This document shows positions 16,852 through 24,233 of a DNA stretch of 44,276 nt, in pieces. Location of the stretch: positions 1 through 44,276 of the forward strand of contig JAJPJD010000002.1 of assembly GCA_021324355.1 (NCBI GenBank). Direction: 5' to 3'. The translations under genes and the position numbers were made by a program. Position 1 is the first letter of the stretch; every line of letters begins with the position of its first letter. The notes under the pieces were generated by a model. That model had not been told where the DNA came from. It was given only the letters and a program-made list of their open reading frames with translations, and did not search any database. Source of the stretch: Actinomycetota bacterium. GTDB taxonomy: Bacteria > Actinomycetota > Acidimicrobiia > Acidimicrobiales > RAAP-2.

Positions 16852-17794
16852 GGCCGGCCGCTTCGATCAGCCGTCCCAGCTCGGGGCGGGCTCGCTCTGC
16901 GTCCTCCCGGTACTTGAGCACCGCACCCAGGGTTCGGGCGGCGCTGGTCTCGTCGAGGGCCTGGCGTCCGAGCGCGTGCAAGGCGCGGGCCCAGTCGATC
17001 GCCTCCGCCACGCCAGGAGCCTTGTAGAGGCCCATCGAGCGCAGGGCTTGGACTGCCCGGGTCACCTGGCGAGCGAGCTGCTCGCCAGCCTCGGGGACCC
17101 GAGTGAGGACGATCGCGACCTCGCGCTCGAAGTCTGGGTGCTCGACCCAGTGGTACAGGGCCCGGCGTTTGAGGGCATCGTGCACGTCACGGGTCCGATT
17201 GGAGGTGAGGACGACCACCGGCGGGACCTCGGCCCGAAAGGTGCCGACCTCGGGCACCGTGACGGTGAAGTCGGCCAGGATCTCGAGCAAGAAGGCCTCG
17301 AACTCGTCGTCCGCCCGGTCGATCTCGTCGATGAGGAGCACCGGCGGCGCGGCCCCGGGGACCGCTGCGCCGGCGATCGCCTGGAGCAGCGGGCGCCGGA
17401 CCAAGAACCGCTCGGAGAACAGCTCGTCCTCGTCGACGATCGGGCTGCCTGGGCCCCGGTCGTGGGCCCGCAGGTAGAGGAGCTGGCGCTGGTAGTCCCA
17501 CTCGTAGATGGCCTGGTGGGCATCGATGCCCTCGTAGCACTGGAGACGCAGCAGCTCGGAGCCGAACCAACGGGCGATCGCGTTGCCCACCTCGGTCTTG
17601 CCGACGCCGGGCTCGCCCTCCAAGAAGAGGGGTCGGCGCAGCGCGATGGCTAAGAAGATGGCCGTGGACAGCCCGTCACCGGGCAAGTACCCCTGGGCCC
17701 GCAGGGCCCGGTCCACGTCGTCGGGAGAGGCGGGGGGCGACCAGGCAGCCCCCGGTTCGCGGGGCGCGGTGGGCTGGCCGGCCAGGTGCTCCAT
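16844..17794 (-). CDS. coxD: CoxD/MoxR-type AAA+ ATPase
   Basis: This 316-residue MoxR-type AAA+ ATPase has Walker A GEPGVGKTE (residues 60-68), Walker B VLLIDEIDRADDEFEAFLLE, sensor 1 VVVLTSNRTRDVHDALKRR and sensor 2 near the C-terminus. In Oligotropha, CoxD is needed for sulfur and copper insertion at the CO dehydrogenase Mo site; here it heads an operon of coxE, two xdhC-family genes, mocA, coxG, moeA, moaC and mogA. The ATG is six bases after TACGCT on the minus strand, so the operon mRNA is probably leaderless. Confidence 0.9.
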   Translation of the reverse strand: MEHLAGQPTAPREPGAAWSPPASPDDVDRALRAQGYLPGDGLSTAIFLAIALRRPLFLEGEPGVGKTEVGNAIARWFGSELLRLQCYEGIDAHQAIYEWDYQRQLLYLRAHDRGPGSPIVDEDELFSERFLVRRPLLQAIAGAAVPGAAPPVLLIDEIDRADDEFEAFLLEILADFTVTVPEVGTFRAEVPPVVVLTSNRTRDVHDALKRRALYHWVEHPDFEREVAIVLTRVPEAGEQLARQVTRAVQALRSMGLYKAPGVAEAIDWARALHALGRQALDETSAARTLGAVLKYREDAERARPELGRLIEAAGRG

Positions 17795-17800
17795 GACCCC

Positions 17801-17865
17801 AGCGTAGTGGGTCGATCGGCTCCTCCGGCCCCTTGACCAGGGTCGATGGTCGGTACGCTCGGCGT
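17801..17865. promoter_or_regulatory. Divergent leaderless promoters: coxD operon and alpha/beta hydrolase
   Basis: On the minus strand TACGCT (17801-17806) lies six bases before the coxD ATG. On the plus strand the same hexamer TACGCT (17854-17859) lies six bases before the hydrolase GTG, with TTGACC at 17833-17838 as a possible -35 element (15-base spacer). Confidence 0.55.
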
Positions 17866-18597
17866 GTGCGCTGGATCGACGACCAGACGGCCGACCGAGT
17901 CCGGGTGCGACGGTTCGACCTGGTCCGTGCTGGGCGGACGATCCCCGGGCTGCTGTGGTCGCCAATGGCACCGACCGCCCCGGTCCCGCTGGTGCTGCTG
18001 GGTCACGGTGCCTCGGGGAGCAAGACCACCGACTATGTGGTCAGCTTCGCTCGAGCCCTCGTGGGTCTGGGGATGGCGGCAGCCGCGGTCGACGGCCCGG
18101 TGCACGGCGACCGGCGGTCCGACGGCGGCCAGGACTCGAGACTCGTGTTCCTCGAGTTCTGCCAGGCATGGTCGTCGTGGCCGTCGATGACCGATGACAT
18201 GGTGGGCGACCTCATCGCGGTGCTCGATGCGCTGCTCGGGCTGGGGGAGTTCGACGAGGCTCGGATCGGTTGGTGGGGCCTGTCGATGGGAACGATCATC
18301 GGTCTGCCGTTTGTGGCGGCCGAACCTCGGGTCTGTGCCGCGGTCCTCGGCCTCATGGGTCTCACCGGTCCGACCAGGGGACGAATCGCCGCTGACGCGC
18401 CCAAAGTCCGGTGCCCGACGTTGTTCCTCCTCCAGTGGGACGACGAGCTGTTCGGGCGGGACCATTGCCTGGAGCTGTTCGATGCCATTGGCGCGCCCGA
18501 CAAGCGGCTGCATGCCCATCCTGGTCGCCACGGGTCGGTACCGGTCGAGGCCTTCGGAGCCTCGGAGGCCTTCCTCGCCAGCCGGTTGCGCGAGTAG
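17866..18597 (+). CDS. Alpha/beta hydrolase
   Basis: This is a serine hydrolase of the dienelactone hydrolase/acyl-peptidase-like type; the substrate is unknown. The 243-residue protein shows VLLGHGASGSK (oxyanion loop, 44-53), the nucleophile elbow GLSMG (Ser140), an acid in LLQWDDELFG (Asp192 or 193) and the final His222 in GRHG. There is no signal peptide, so it is cytoplasmic. GTG at 17866 is chosen from the TACGCT box six bases upstream; a TTG at 17833 is in frame but would lie in the promoter. It stands alone, followed by a weak hairpin. Confidence 0.87.
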   Translation: MRWIDDQTADRVRVRRFDLVRAGRTIPGLLWSPMAPTAPVPLVLLGHGASGSKTTDYVVSFARALVGLGMAAAAVDGPVHGDRRSDGGQDSRLVFLEFCQAWSSWPSMTDDMVGDLIAVLDALLGLGEFDEARIGWWGLSMGTIIGLPFVAAEPRVCAAVLGLMGLTGPTRGRIAADAPKVRCPTLFLLQWDDELFGRDHCLELFDAIGAPDKRLHAHPGRHGSVPVEAFGASEAFLASRLRE

Positions 18598-18617
18598 CGG
18601 CCAGCACGGCGTGGCCG
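18598..18617 (+). terminator. Weak hairpin after the hydrolase gene
   Basis: CGGCCA (18598-18603) and TGGCCG (18612-18617) form a 6-bp stem right after the stop codon. A second small repeat, TGCCA/TGGCA, lies about 20 bases further on. There is no T run. This is the convergent gap with the enoyl-CoA hydratase family gene. Confidence 0.3.
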
Positions 18618-18699
18618 GTGGCGTTCCTTGCCAGCTGCCGCCCTTGGCACCCTCATCGAGGTGGCGTCGACACCAGAGCATCGCCGCCACCGAGCTCCT

Positions 18700-19500
18700 C
18701 TACAGCGTCGACTCCGAGGACGAGGCACTGCCGGTCGCATCCTGGCCGTGCCGACCAGCGCCCTGGGCGAAGCGCCCGATCCCTTCCTGTGCCTCGCCGG
18801 TCGCGATGGAGTCAAGACCACGGCGGAACTCGTTCGCGATGGCCGAGGCCTCGTCGAGATCCCACTGCTCGATGGCCGAGAGCCGGTCGTTACGCAAACA
18901 GGCCTGTGGGAGCTGGGCGATCTGATGGCCGAGCCCCACCGCGGTCTTGAGGGCGGCCCCCGGTGGAACCAGTCGGTTGGCCAGCCCGATTCGCTCGGCC
19001 TCGACGCCATCGATGCTGCGGCCAGTGATGATCAAGTCGATGGCCCTGCTGTGGCCGATGAGTCGCGGTAGGCGCACGGTCCCGAGGTCCATGAGAGGGA
19101 CGCCCCATCGACGACACAGGACGCCGAGGGTGGCGTCGGTGGCGACAACTCGCAGGTCGCACCACAAGGCGAGCTCGAGTCCGCCGGCGACCGCTGGCCC
19201 TTCGATCGCCGCGATGGACGGCTTGGACAGCCTGATCCTGGTGGGACCCATGGGCGCCATCCCGTCGAGGGAGAGCGTGGTCCGCCCCCCGGCAGCCATC
19301 GCCTTGAGGTCGGCACCAGCGCAGAACGCTGTTCCGGCTCCAGTGAGCACGAGCACCAGCACTGCCGGGTCGGCATCGGCCTCTCGTACGGCATCGAACA
19401 GCTCCTCGGCCGTCTGGGCGTCGACGGCGTTGCGCCGTTCCGGGCGGTCGATGGTGAGGACCCTGACCGGTCCGTCGTCTCGTACCCGAACTCCGCTCAC
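18700..19500 (-). CDS. Enoyl-CoA hydratase/isomerase family protein
   Basis: The 266-residue protein has the crotonase fold: DRPERRNAVDAQT at the N-terminus, oxyanion-hole loops CAGADLKAM (60-68) and AIEGPAVAGGLELALWCDL (98-116), and VLCRRWGVPLMDLGTVRLP. The two glutamates that catalyse hydration in classical hydratases are not at their usual places: the FGQPE-type position reads LGVLC, and the second region has Asp138. It may be an isomerase, hydrolase or other crotonase. I start it at the inner GTG (19500) because GGGAGG lies six bases upstream; GTG at 19515 is the alternative. It is divergent from a TetR gene, which probably controls it. Confidence 0.88.
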   Translation of the reverse strand: MSGVRVRDDGPVRVLTIDRPERRNAVDAQTAEELFDAVREADADPAVLVLVLTGAGTAFCAGADLKAMAAGGRTTLSLDGMAPMGPTRIRLSKPSIAAIEGPAVAGGLELALWCDLRVVATDATLGVLCRRWGVPLMDLGTVRLPRLIGHSRAIDLIITGRSIDGVEAERIGLANRLVPPGAALKTAVGLGHQIAQLPQACLRNDRLSAIEQWDLDEASAIANEFRRGLDSIATGEAQEGIGRFAQGAGRHGQDATGSASSSESTL

Positions 19501-19524
19501 GGTGCCTCCCCTCACGGCCGATGC

Positions 19525-19571
19525 GGGACAATAATATCTAGATCACTCTAATAACAACAAGGGGGTCCATC
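19525..19571. promoter_or_regulatory. AT-rich divergent promoter and operator, crotonase/tetR
   Basis: This is a rare AT-rich patch. An inverted repeat TAGA-TCAC-TCTA lies at 19539-19550. Minus strand: -35-like TTGTTG (19555-19560), 18-base spacer, -10 TATTAT (19531-19536). Plus strand: GGGACA (19525-19530), 16-base spacer, -10 TCTAAT (19547-19552), ribosome site AAGGGGG (19559-19565) before the GTG at 19572. The repeat overlaps both promoters, as expected for an autoregulatory TetR operator. Confidence 0.55.
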
Positions 19572-20162
19572 GTGCCGCGACGCAGCGACACCAAAGAGCG
19601 GCTCCTCGACGCGTCCGCCCAGCTCTTCCGACGTCAGGGGTACTGGGGAACCGGGCTGGTCGAGGTCACCGAAACCGGGCAGGCACCGTGGGGGTCCCTC
19701 TATCACTACTTCCCTGGGGGCAAGGAACAGCTGGGTGTCGAGGCGCTGGAGCGTTCCGGCAGTCGCTACCAGCACCTCATTGCGTCGGTCTTCTCCCGAC
19801 ACACGTCGGTCACCGCGGCTGTCAAGGAGTTCTTCGAGCTGATGATCGATTCGTTGGAGAAGTCAGGCTTCGCCGACGGCTGCCCGATCGCGACGGTGAC
19901 CGTGGATGTCGCCTCGCGCAGCGAGGCACTTCGCCAGGCGTGCTCGACGGCGTTCTCGGCCTGGACGGAGCAGTTGACCGAGTACTTCGAGCCGACATTC
20001 GGCGCGGCCAGCGGCCGCCTTGCGGTCTTTGCTCTCTCGACGTTCGAGGGCGCGATGGTGCTCAGTCGGGCACACCACGACATCACCCCCCTGCGCGTCG
20101 CCTGCGAGCTGCTCGTCGCCGCCTTGGACGCGGCGATCTCGGGTGGCACGCAACCGCGCTAA
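19572..20162 (+). CDS. TetR family transcriptional regulator
   Basis: The 196-residue protein has the TetR HTH near the N-terminus: KERLLDASAQLFRRQGYWGT, VTETGQAPWGSLYHYFPGGK and a following helix (residues 8-55). The C-terminal ligand domain (DGCPIATVTVDVASRSEALR, EGAMVLSRAHHD) resembles the LmrA/YxaF-type subgroup. It most likely represses itself and the divergent crotonase gene by binding the 12-base repeat at 19539-19550 (inference). The ligand is unknown, perhaps an acyl-CoA. Its stop overlaps the larC stop by four bases, tail to tail. Confidence 0.92.
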   Translation: MPRRSDTKERLLDASAQLFRRQGYWGTGLVEVTETGQAPWGSLYHYFPGGKEQLGVEALERSGSRYQHLIASVFSRHTSVTAAVKEFFELMIDSLEKSGFADGCPIATVTVDVASRSEALRQACSTAFSAWTEQLTEYFEPTFGAASGRLAVFALSTFEGAMVLSRAHHDITPLRVACELLVAALDAAISGGTQPR

Positions 20163-21403
20163 GCCGGATCGTCAGCTGGCGCCTCGGGTGCACTGGTCGG
20201 CGTCTCGGGCTCTCGAGCCCGTTCCCGCCACGCCTGCTCGGCCAAGGACGCGACCTCCGAGACAGCGAGGCCGGTCTGAGCGGCCACCCGGGCTACGTCG
20301 TCGAACTCGGCCTTGATCCGCCCTCCGCCAGCCTTCACGTTGACGGGGTGACCGGCCACGTCAACCGGCTCGATGGTCCTGGCCGCCGGCCATCGTTCCC
20401 CGGCAACGGCGCGAACGCCGAAGGTCCCAGTGTTGAGGCGGATCAGGTCTCGAAGGGTCTCGCGTAGCGAGGGGTCGGCCAGGACGTGGATGGTGTGGCC
20501 CGGGCGCCCCTTCTTCATGACCACCGGGGTGATCCAGGCATCGTGGGCTCCGGCGTCGAGCAGGGACTGGATGGCGTGCGCGAGTTGCTCGCCGGTCACG
20601 TCGTCGAGGTTCGCCTCGAGGACCACGACGGGTTGGCCGGTGTCGCCGCTGCCCGACACCGGGCCGGTCGTGCCGACCACGACCTGGGTGCAGTTGGGGA
20701 GATCGTCGAGGTCACGGCTGCCGGCACCGAATCCGGTGCTTCCCACCTCCATCGCCGGCATCGGCCCGAACGAGGACGCCAACGCGGCCACGATCGCGGC
20801 TCCAGTCGGGGTGGTGAGCTCGACCGGCACGTCCCGGCCATAGCTGGGCACCCCTTGGAGGAGTCGGACGACGGCCGGTGCCGGGTTGGGCAGCAGACCG
20901 TGCGCGGTCCGCACCATCCCAGTACCGGTCGCGATCGCGGACGCCCGTACATCATCGATCCCCAAGATCTCGAGGGCTGAAGCCGTCCCGACAACGTCGA
21001 CAATCGCGTCGTGACCTCCGACTTCATGGAAGTGCACCTGCCCAGAGGACCGGCGGTGAAGTCGGCCCTCGACCTCGGCCAGGACTGCGAAGACGGCGAG
21101 CGAGCGAGCCTCGACCCGTGGTGGCAGGCGGGCCCCTTTGACAAGGTCGACGATGTTGGCATGTGTGCGCACCACGACATCGTCTGGTGCCGACACGACG
21201 GCGCGGGTGCACGCAATCCCGCCCCGAAGCACCTCTTCGGTCTGTAGATCCCAGCCCGAGAAGGGGACCCGCCGCAGCAGCTGGCGCACCTCTTCGACGT
21301 CAGCCCCGGCGTCGAGAAGGCTGCCCAGGGCCATGTCACCGGCGATCACCGAGAAGCAGTGGAACCAGGCCACGTTCTGAGCAGGCCCCGGAGGCGGAAT
21401 CAT
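20159..21403 (-). CDS. larC: Nickel insertion protein LarC (nickel pincer cofactor synthesis)
   Basis: LarC is a CTP-dependent cyclometallase that inserts nickel into the LarB/LarE product. The 414-residue protein shows WFHCFSVIAGDMALGSLLDAG at the N-terminus (split here as FHCFS and AGDMALG motifs), the metal-binding HFHEVGGHDAIVDVVG (124-139), ELTTPTGAAIVAALA, LEANLDDVTGEQL and ITPVVMKKGRPGHT. The last two belong to the C-terminal catalytic half. In Lactobacillus plantarum the two halves are joined by a programmed frameshift; here they form one open frame. ATG at 21403 overlaps the larB stop (ATGA). The first Gly of the usual CFSGI motif is Val. Confidence 0.95.
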   Translation of the reverse strand: MIPPPGPAQNVAWFHCFSVIAGDMALGSLLDAGADVEEVRQLLRRVPFSGWDLQTEEVLRGGIACTRAVVSAPDDVVVRTHANIVDLVKGARLPPRVEARSLAVFAVLAEVEGRLHRRSSGQVHFHEVGGHDAIVDVVGTASALEILGIDDVRASAIATGTGMVRTAHGLLPNPAPAVVRLLQGVPSYGRDVPVELTTPTGAAIVAALASSFGPMPAMEVGSTGFGAGSRDLDDLPNCTQVVVGTTGPVSGSGDTGQPVVVLEANLDDVTGEQLAHAIQSLLDAGAHDAWITPVVMKKGRPGHTIHVLADPSLRETLRDLIRLNTGTFGVRAVAGERWPAARTIEPVDVAGHPVNVKAGGGRIKAEFDDVARVAAQTGLAVSEVASLAEQAWRERAREPETPTSAPEAPADDPA

Positions 21404-22161
21404 GGCAGCATCCTGGCCACCGCGCACGCCGCTCCGAACCCGTTGTCGATTCCGACAACTGCGATGCCAGCAGCGCAGGAGGCGAGCATCGCCAGCAGTG
21501 CCGTCAGGCCTTCGAAGGACGCGCCGTAACCGACGCTGGTTGGGACAGCCACCACCGGTGCCGAGGTGATCCCACCCACCAGGCTGGCTAGAGCCCCCTC
21601 CATCCCGGCAACGACCACGATCGCGTCGGCGTCATGGATCTCGTCGAGCGATGCCAGTAGCCGATGGACCCCGGCTACCCCGCAGTCGCACAGCAGGGAT
21701 GGCGAGAACCCCAGCGCAGTCAGCGTGGCATGGCACTCCTCGGCCACCGGGAGATCGGCAGTCCCGGCCGTGACCACCAGGATGCGGCCCGGTCTGGCTG
21801 GCGCCGGCCGCCAGGTCACCGTGGACAGCTGTCCGGTCGTGGTGGCCCGGTGCTCGTCGAACCCGGCGCCGGTCGCGGCGGCCACGGCCGCCTCGACCTG
21901 GGCACGCTCGGCCCGGGTGAGCAGGATCGGCCCGGTGGAACCCTTGAGCAGCTCCACGACGATGGATGCGCACTGCTCTGGCGTCTTTCCGGGTCCGTAG
22001 ATGGCCTCGGGTATGCCTTGGCGCAGGTGCCGGTGGTGGTCGATCCGGGCGAAGCCGAGGTCCGCGAACGGCAGCCGGCGAAGCTGGCCGACGGCGTCCT
22101 GGACCGAGCACGTGCCCGCAGCCACGTCGGCCAGGAGGCGTTCCAGGGCGGGTCGGTCCAT
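21400..22161 (-). CDS. larB: Pyridinium-3,5-biscarboxylic acid mononucleotide synthase LarB
   Basis: LarB carboxylates nicotinic acid adenine dinucleotide and cuts it, the first step towards the nickel-pincer cofactor. The 253-residue protein has an N-terminal helical segment (PFADLGFARIDHHRHLRQG, PEAIYGPGKTPEQ) and a PurE-like domain: VVTAGTADLPVAEEC, LCDCGVAGVHRLLA, VVAGMEGALASLVGG, PTSVGYGASFEG and LASCAAGI. Cys229 in LASCAAGI corresponds to catalytic Cys221 of the Lactobacillus enzyme. I prefer the ATG at 22161, seven bases after a GATAGT box; the GTG at 22170 (three residues longer) overlaps that box. Confidence 0.95.
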   Translation of the reverse strand: MDRPALERLLADVAAGTCSVQDAVGQLRRLPFADLGFARIDHHRHLRQGIPEAIYGPGKTPEQCASIVVELLKGSTGPILLTRAERAQVEAAVAAATGAGFDEHRATTTGQLSTVTWRPAPARPGRILVVTAGTADLPVAEECHATLTALGFSPSLLCDCGVAGVHRLLASLDEIHDADAIVVVAGMEGALASLVGGITSAPVVAVPTSVGYGASFEGLTALLAMLASCAAGIAVVGIDNGFGAACAVARMLP

Positions 22162-22168
22162 GTCGTTC

Positions 22169-22184
22169 ACTATCCTGCCCGGAT
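22169..22184. promoter_or_regulatory. Shared -10 region of larB and pheA
   Basis: ACTATCCT at 22169-22176 holds TATCCT for pheA (plus, 22171-22176, eight bases before GTG) and GATAGT for larB (minus, 22174-22169, seven bases before ATG). Four bases are common to both hexamers, so both polymerases cannot bind at once. Confidence 0.5.
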
Positions 22185-23126
22185 GTGACCCGTCCTGCGA
22201 CCTCTGTCGGGTACTTCGGCCCGGCCGGGACCTTCACTGAGCAGGCGCTCCTCACCCAGGCTGACTACGCGGCAGCCAGGCGGGAGCCTCTTGCGACCAT
22301 CGTCGACGTGCTCGATGCGGTGGATCGCGGGCAGGTCGACGTGGGATTCGTCCCGCTCGAGAATGGCATCGAAGGATCGGTCCCGATCACTCTCGACAGC
22401 TTGGTGTTCGACTTCGACCTGCTGATCCAACGTGAGGTCGTCCTGGACATCCATCTCGCGCTCTTGGCCAACGAGGGAACGAAGCTCTCCGACATCAAGG
22501 TCGTGGCGTCCTTCCCACACGCGTTGGCACAGTGCCGGAAGTTCCTTCACGCCGAGGTCTCCGGCGCCCGTACCGTCGCCGCAGAGTCCACGGCCGAGGC
22601 TGCGAGAGCGCTTTCTGAGCACCCGGACCCGAGTGCAGCAGTCATCGCGCCTCCATCGGCAGCTCAGACCTACGGGCTCGCTGTCCTCGCCGAAGCCATC
22701 GAGGATCACCCCGAGAACCAGACTCGGTTCGTCGCGGTGGCCGCCTCGGGTGTGCCGAGGCCCACTGGGCACGACCGGACGAGCATCGTCTGCTTCCAGG
22801 GAGCCGATCGGCCCGGCAACCTCCACTCGATCCTCGGTCAGTTCGCAGCCCGGGACATCAATCTGACCAAGCTCGAGTCTCGTCCGACGAAACGAGGCCT
22901 CGGGGACTACTGCTTCGTCATCGATCTCGAGGGTCACATCGGGGATGAGATCGTTGCCGATTGCTTGCGAGATTTGCACGCGAGCTTGTTCAGGGTGAAG
23001 TTCCTCGGCTCGTATCCAGCTGCCGGGCGTCAGGGGCCGGACCGGCGGCGCGATGCCGATCGAGCCTGGCGGGAGGCGGACCGGTGGATCCAGTCACTGC
23101 GGGCCCAGATCGAGCCTCGTGAATAG
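22185..23126 (+). CDS. pheA: Prephenate dehydratase PheA
   Basis: This enzyme converts prephenate to phenylpyruvate in phenylalanine synthesis. The 313-residue monofunctional form has a dehydratase domain (VGYFGPAGTFTEQALL, VPLENGIEGSVPITLDSL, NQTRFV with the catalytic Thr180-Arg-Phe) and a C-terminal ACT domain (GNLHSILGQFAARDINLTKLESRP, about 198-275 in total) that senses phenylalanine; ESRP is part of the effector site. The last 35 residues are an Arg-rich tail. It starts at GTG 22185 with a -10 box eight bases upstream. tRNA-Ser follows 23 bases after the stop. Confidence 0.95.
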   Translation: MTRPATSVGYFGPAGTFTEQALLTQADYAAARREPLATIVDVLDAVDRGQVDVGFVPLENGIEGSVPITLDSLVFDFDLLIQREVVLDIHLALLANEGTKLSDIKVVASFPHALAQCRKFLHAEVSGARTVAAESTAEAARALSEHPDPSAAVIAPPSAAQTYGLAVLAEAIEDHPENQTRFVAVAASGVPRPTGHDRTSIVCFQGADRPGNLHSILGQFAARDINLTKLESRPTKRGLGDYCFVIDLEGHIGDEIVADCLRDLHASLFRVKFLGSYPAAGRQGPDRRRDADRAWREADRWIQSLRAQIEPRE

Positions 23127-23149
23127 GTTTTTCGCGGTGATGTGGACAT

Positions 23150-23237
23150 GGAGGGATGGCAGAGCGGACGATTGCGCGGCTCTTGAAAAGCCGTGGGACT
23201 TCGGTTCCCGTGGGTTCGAATCCCACTCCCTCCGCCA
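23150..23237 (+). tRNA. tRNA-Ser (anticodon UGA)
   Basis: The acceptor stem GGAGGGA pairs with TCCCTCC, followed by discriminator G and an encoded CCA. The anticodon stem CGGCT/AGCCG holds loop CTTGAAA with anticodon TGA. A long variable arm (GGGACTTCGGTTCCC) and the T arm GTGGGTTCGAATCCCAC complete a class II serine tRNA. Confidence 0.95.
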
Positions 23238-23309
23238 ACTGGGGATCCGTGGCGCCAGCCCGCTCCGGATGGCTGTCGGCGGGGTGGCTGCGGTGAAGAA
23301 GGCCGCCGA

Positions 23310-24233
23310 CTAGGAAGCGAGGCGGCCCTCGCCAACCTGGAGACCAGGTCGGTGACCTTGACCATCGCATCGTTGGGGATGGGTCGGCCCTGGGGCCACC
23401 GAGCCGAGGCGGATGGCGACAGCATCAACCGTCTCTTCCAGCAACTCGGCGGTCACAGGGACGGCCAGCGCTCGACCGCACTGAGGCCACCAGCCGATGA
23501 TCCGGATCGGTAGGTCGGCTCTCGAACCGAGCACGGCGGTCAGCGCGATGAACCCGAGCTCATCTCGTGCTGTCGGCTGGGGGCGGCCGGCCACCACGGT
23601 GAGCAAAGCACTCCGCCGTACGGGGCCGGCACGGTCGGTGCTGACCTCGATCGAGGTGCGAAGGTCGATCCGGCCGCGCAGGAAGAGCCGGGGCGAGGAG
23701 GCGAAGGAGATCGTCCGGTCGTCTCCGACTGCCGGGTTGACCAGTCGCGTCCAGTCAACGGCCGTGATGAGTTGGGTTGCCATGGTCACTGCCTCGGCCT
23801 CGACCAGGCTACGAGCGCCAAGGCTCAGGCCTGCCAACCACCGACACAGCGTGTGCCGACCGGCCAAGGGATGGGATCCGGAGCGAACCAGGCGATCGAT
23901 CGTCGATCGAACCGCGTCCGCCGGAGTTCCACCGGTTGCGAGGCAGGTCCTGACCGCGTCAAGGGCGACGGGACGCCGGGCAGATTCAGGGCTCCATTCG
24001 AAGGCCTGGTCCCACTGGGCACGTCCCCGGTCGGGGCGGAGCGAGTACGCGTCGATACGAATCTTGCGACCGGATTCGATGGTCGCGGCCCAACCGCGCA
24101 GGATGGCTTCTGTTCTGTGCCGGATGGGCTTCAGGTCGCGTTCGGAAATGGGCGTTCCTCGGGAGTCGGTGAGAAGGTCGGTCAGTGCCCGCGATCGAGG
24201 CAAGGCCATGGGCGAGACGGTGTTGGTAATCAT
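23310..24233 (-). CDS. Unknown protein, diverged copy of the upstream gene (PD-(D/E)XK-like core)
   Basis: I do not recognise a named family. The 307-residue protein starts at ATG 24233, overlapping the upstream gene's stop (ATGA). Its C-terminal half reads LFLRGRIDLRTSIEV, ALLTVVAGRPQPTARDELGF and PIRIIGWWPQCGRALAV, a strand-strand-helix-strand order like the RecB-type PD-(D/E)XK nuclease core. It aligns by eye with the same region of the neighbouring gene. The Asp of RGRIDL is present, but the second strand, which should carry D/E-x-K, reads LLTVVAG, so it would be catalytically dead. An N-terminal LRGWAATIES segment also matches the neighbour's LREWLEDG. The role is unknown. Confidence 0.7.
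   Translation of the reverse strand: MITNTVSPMALPRSRALTDLLTDSRGTPISERDLKPIRHRTEAILRGWAATIESGRKIRIDAYSLRPDRGRAQWDQAFEWSPESARRPVALDAVRTCLATGGTPADAVRSTIDRLVRSGSHPLAGRHTLCRWLAGLSLGARSLVEAEAVTMATQLITAVDWTRLVNPAVGDDRTISFASSPRLFLRGRIDLRTSIEVSTDRAGPVRRSALLTVVAGRPQPTARDELGFIALTAVLGSRADLPIRIIGWWPQCGRALAVPVTAELLEETVDAVAIRLGSVAPGPTHPQRCDGQGHRPGLQVGEGRLAS

Noticed and set aside
20159-21403. Programmed frameshift in larC as in Lactobacillus
   Set aside because: The gene is a single open frame containing both the N-terminal HFHEVG part and the C-terminal MKKGRPG part, so no frameshift is needed.
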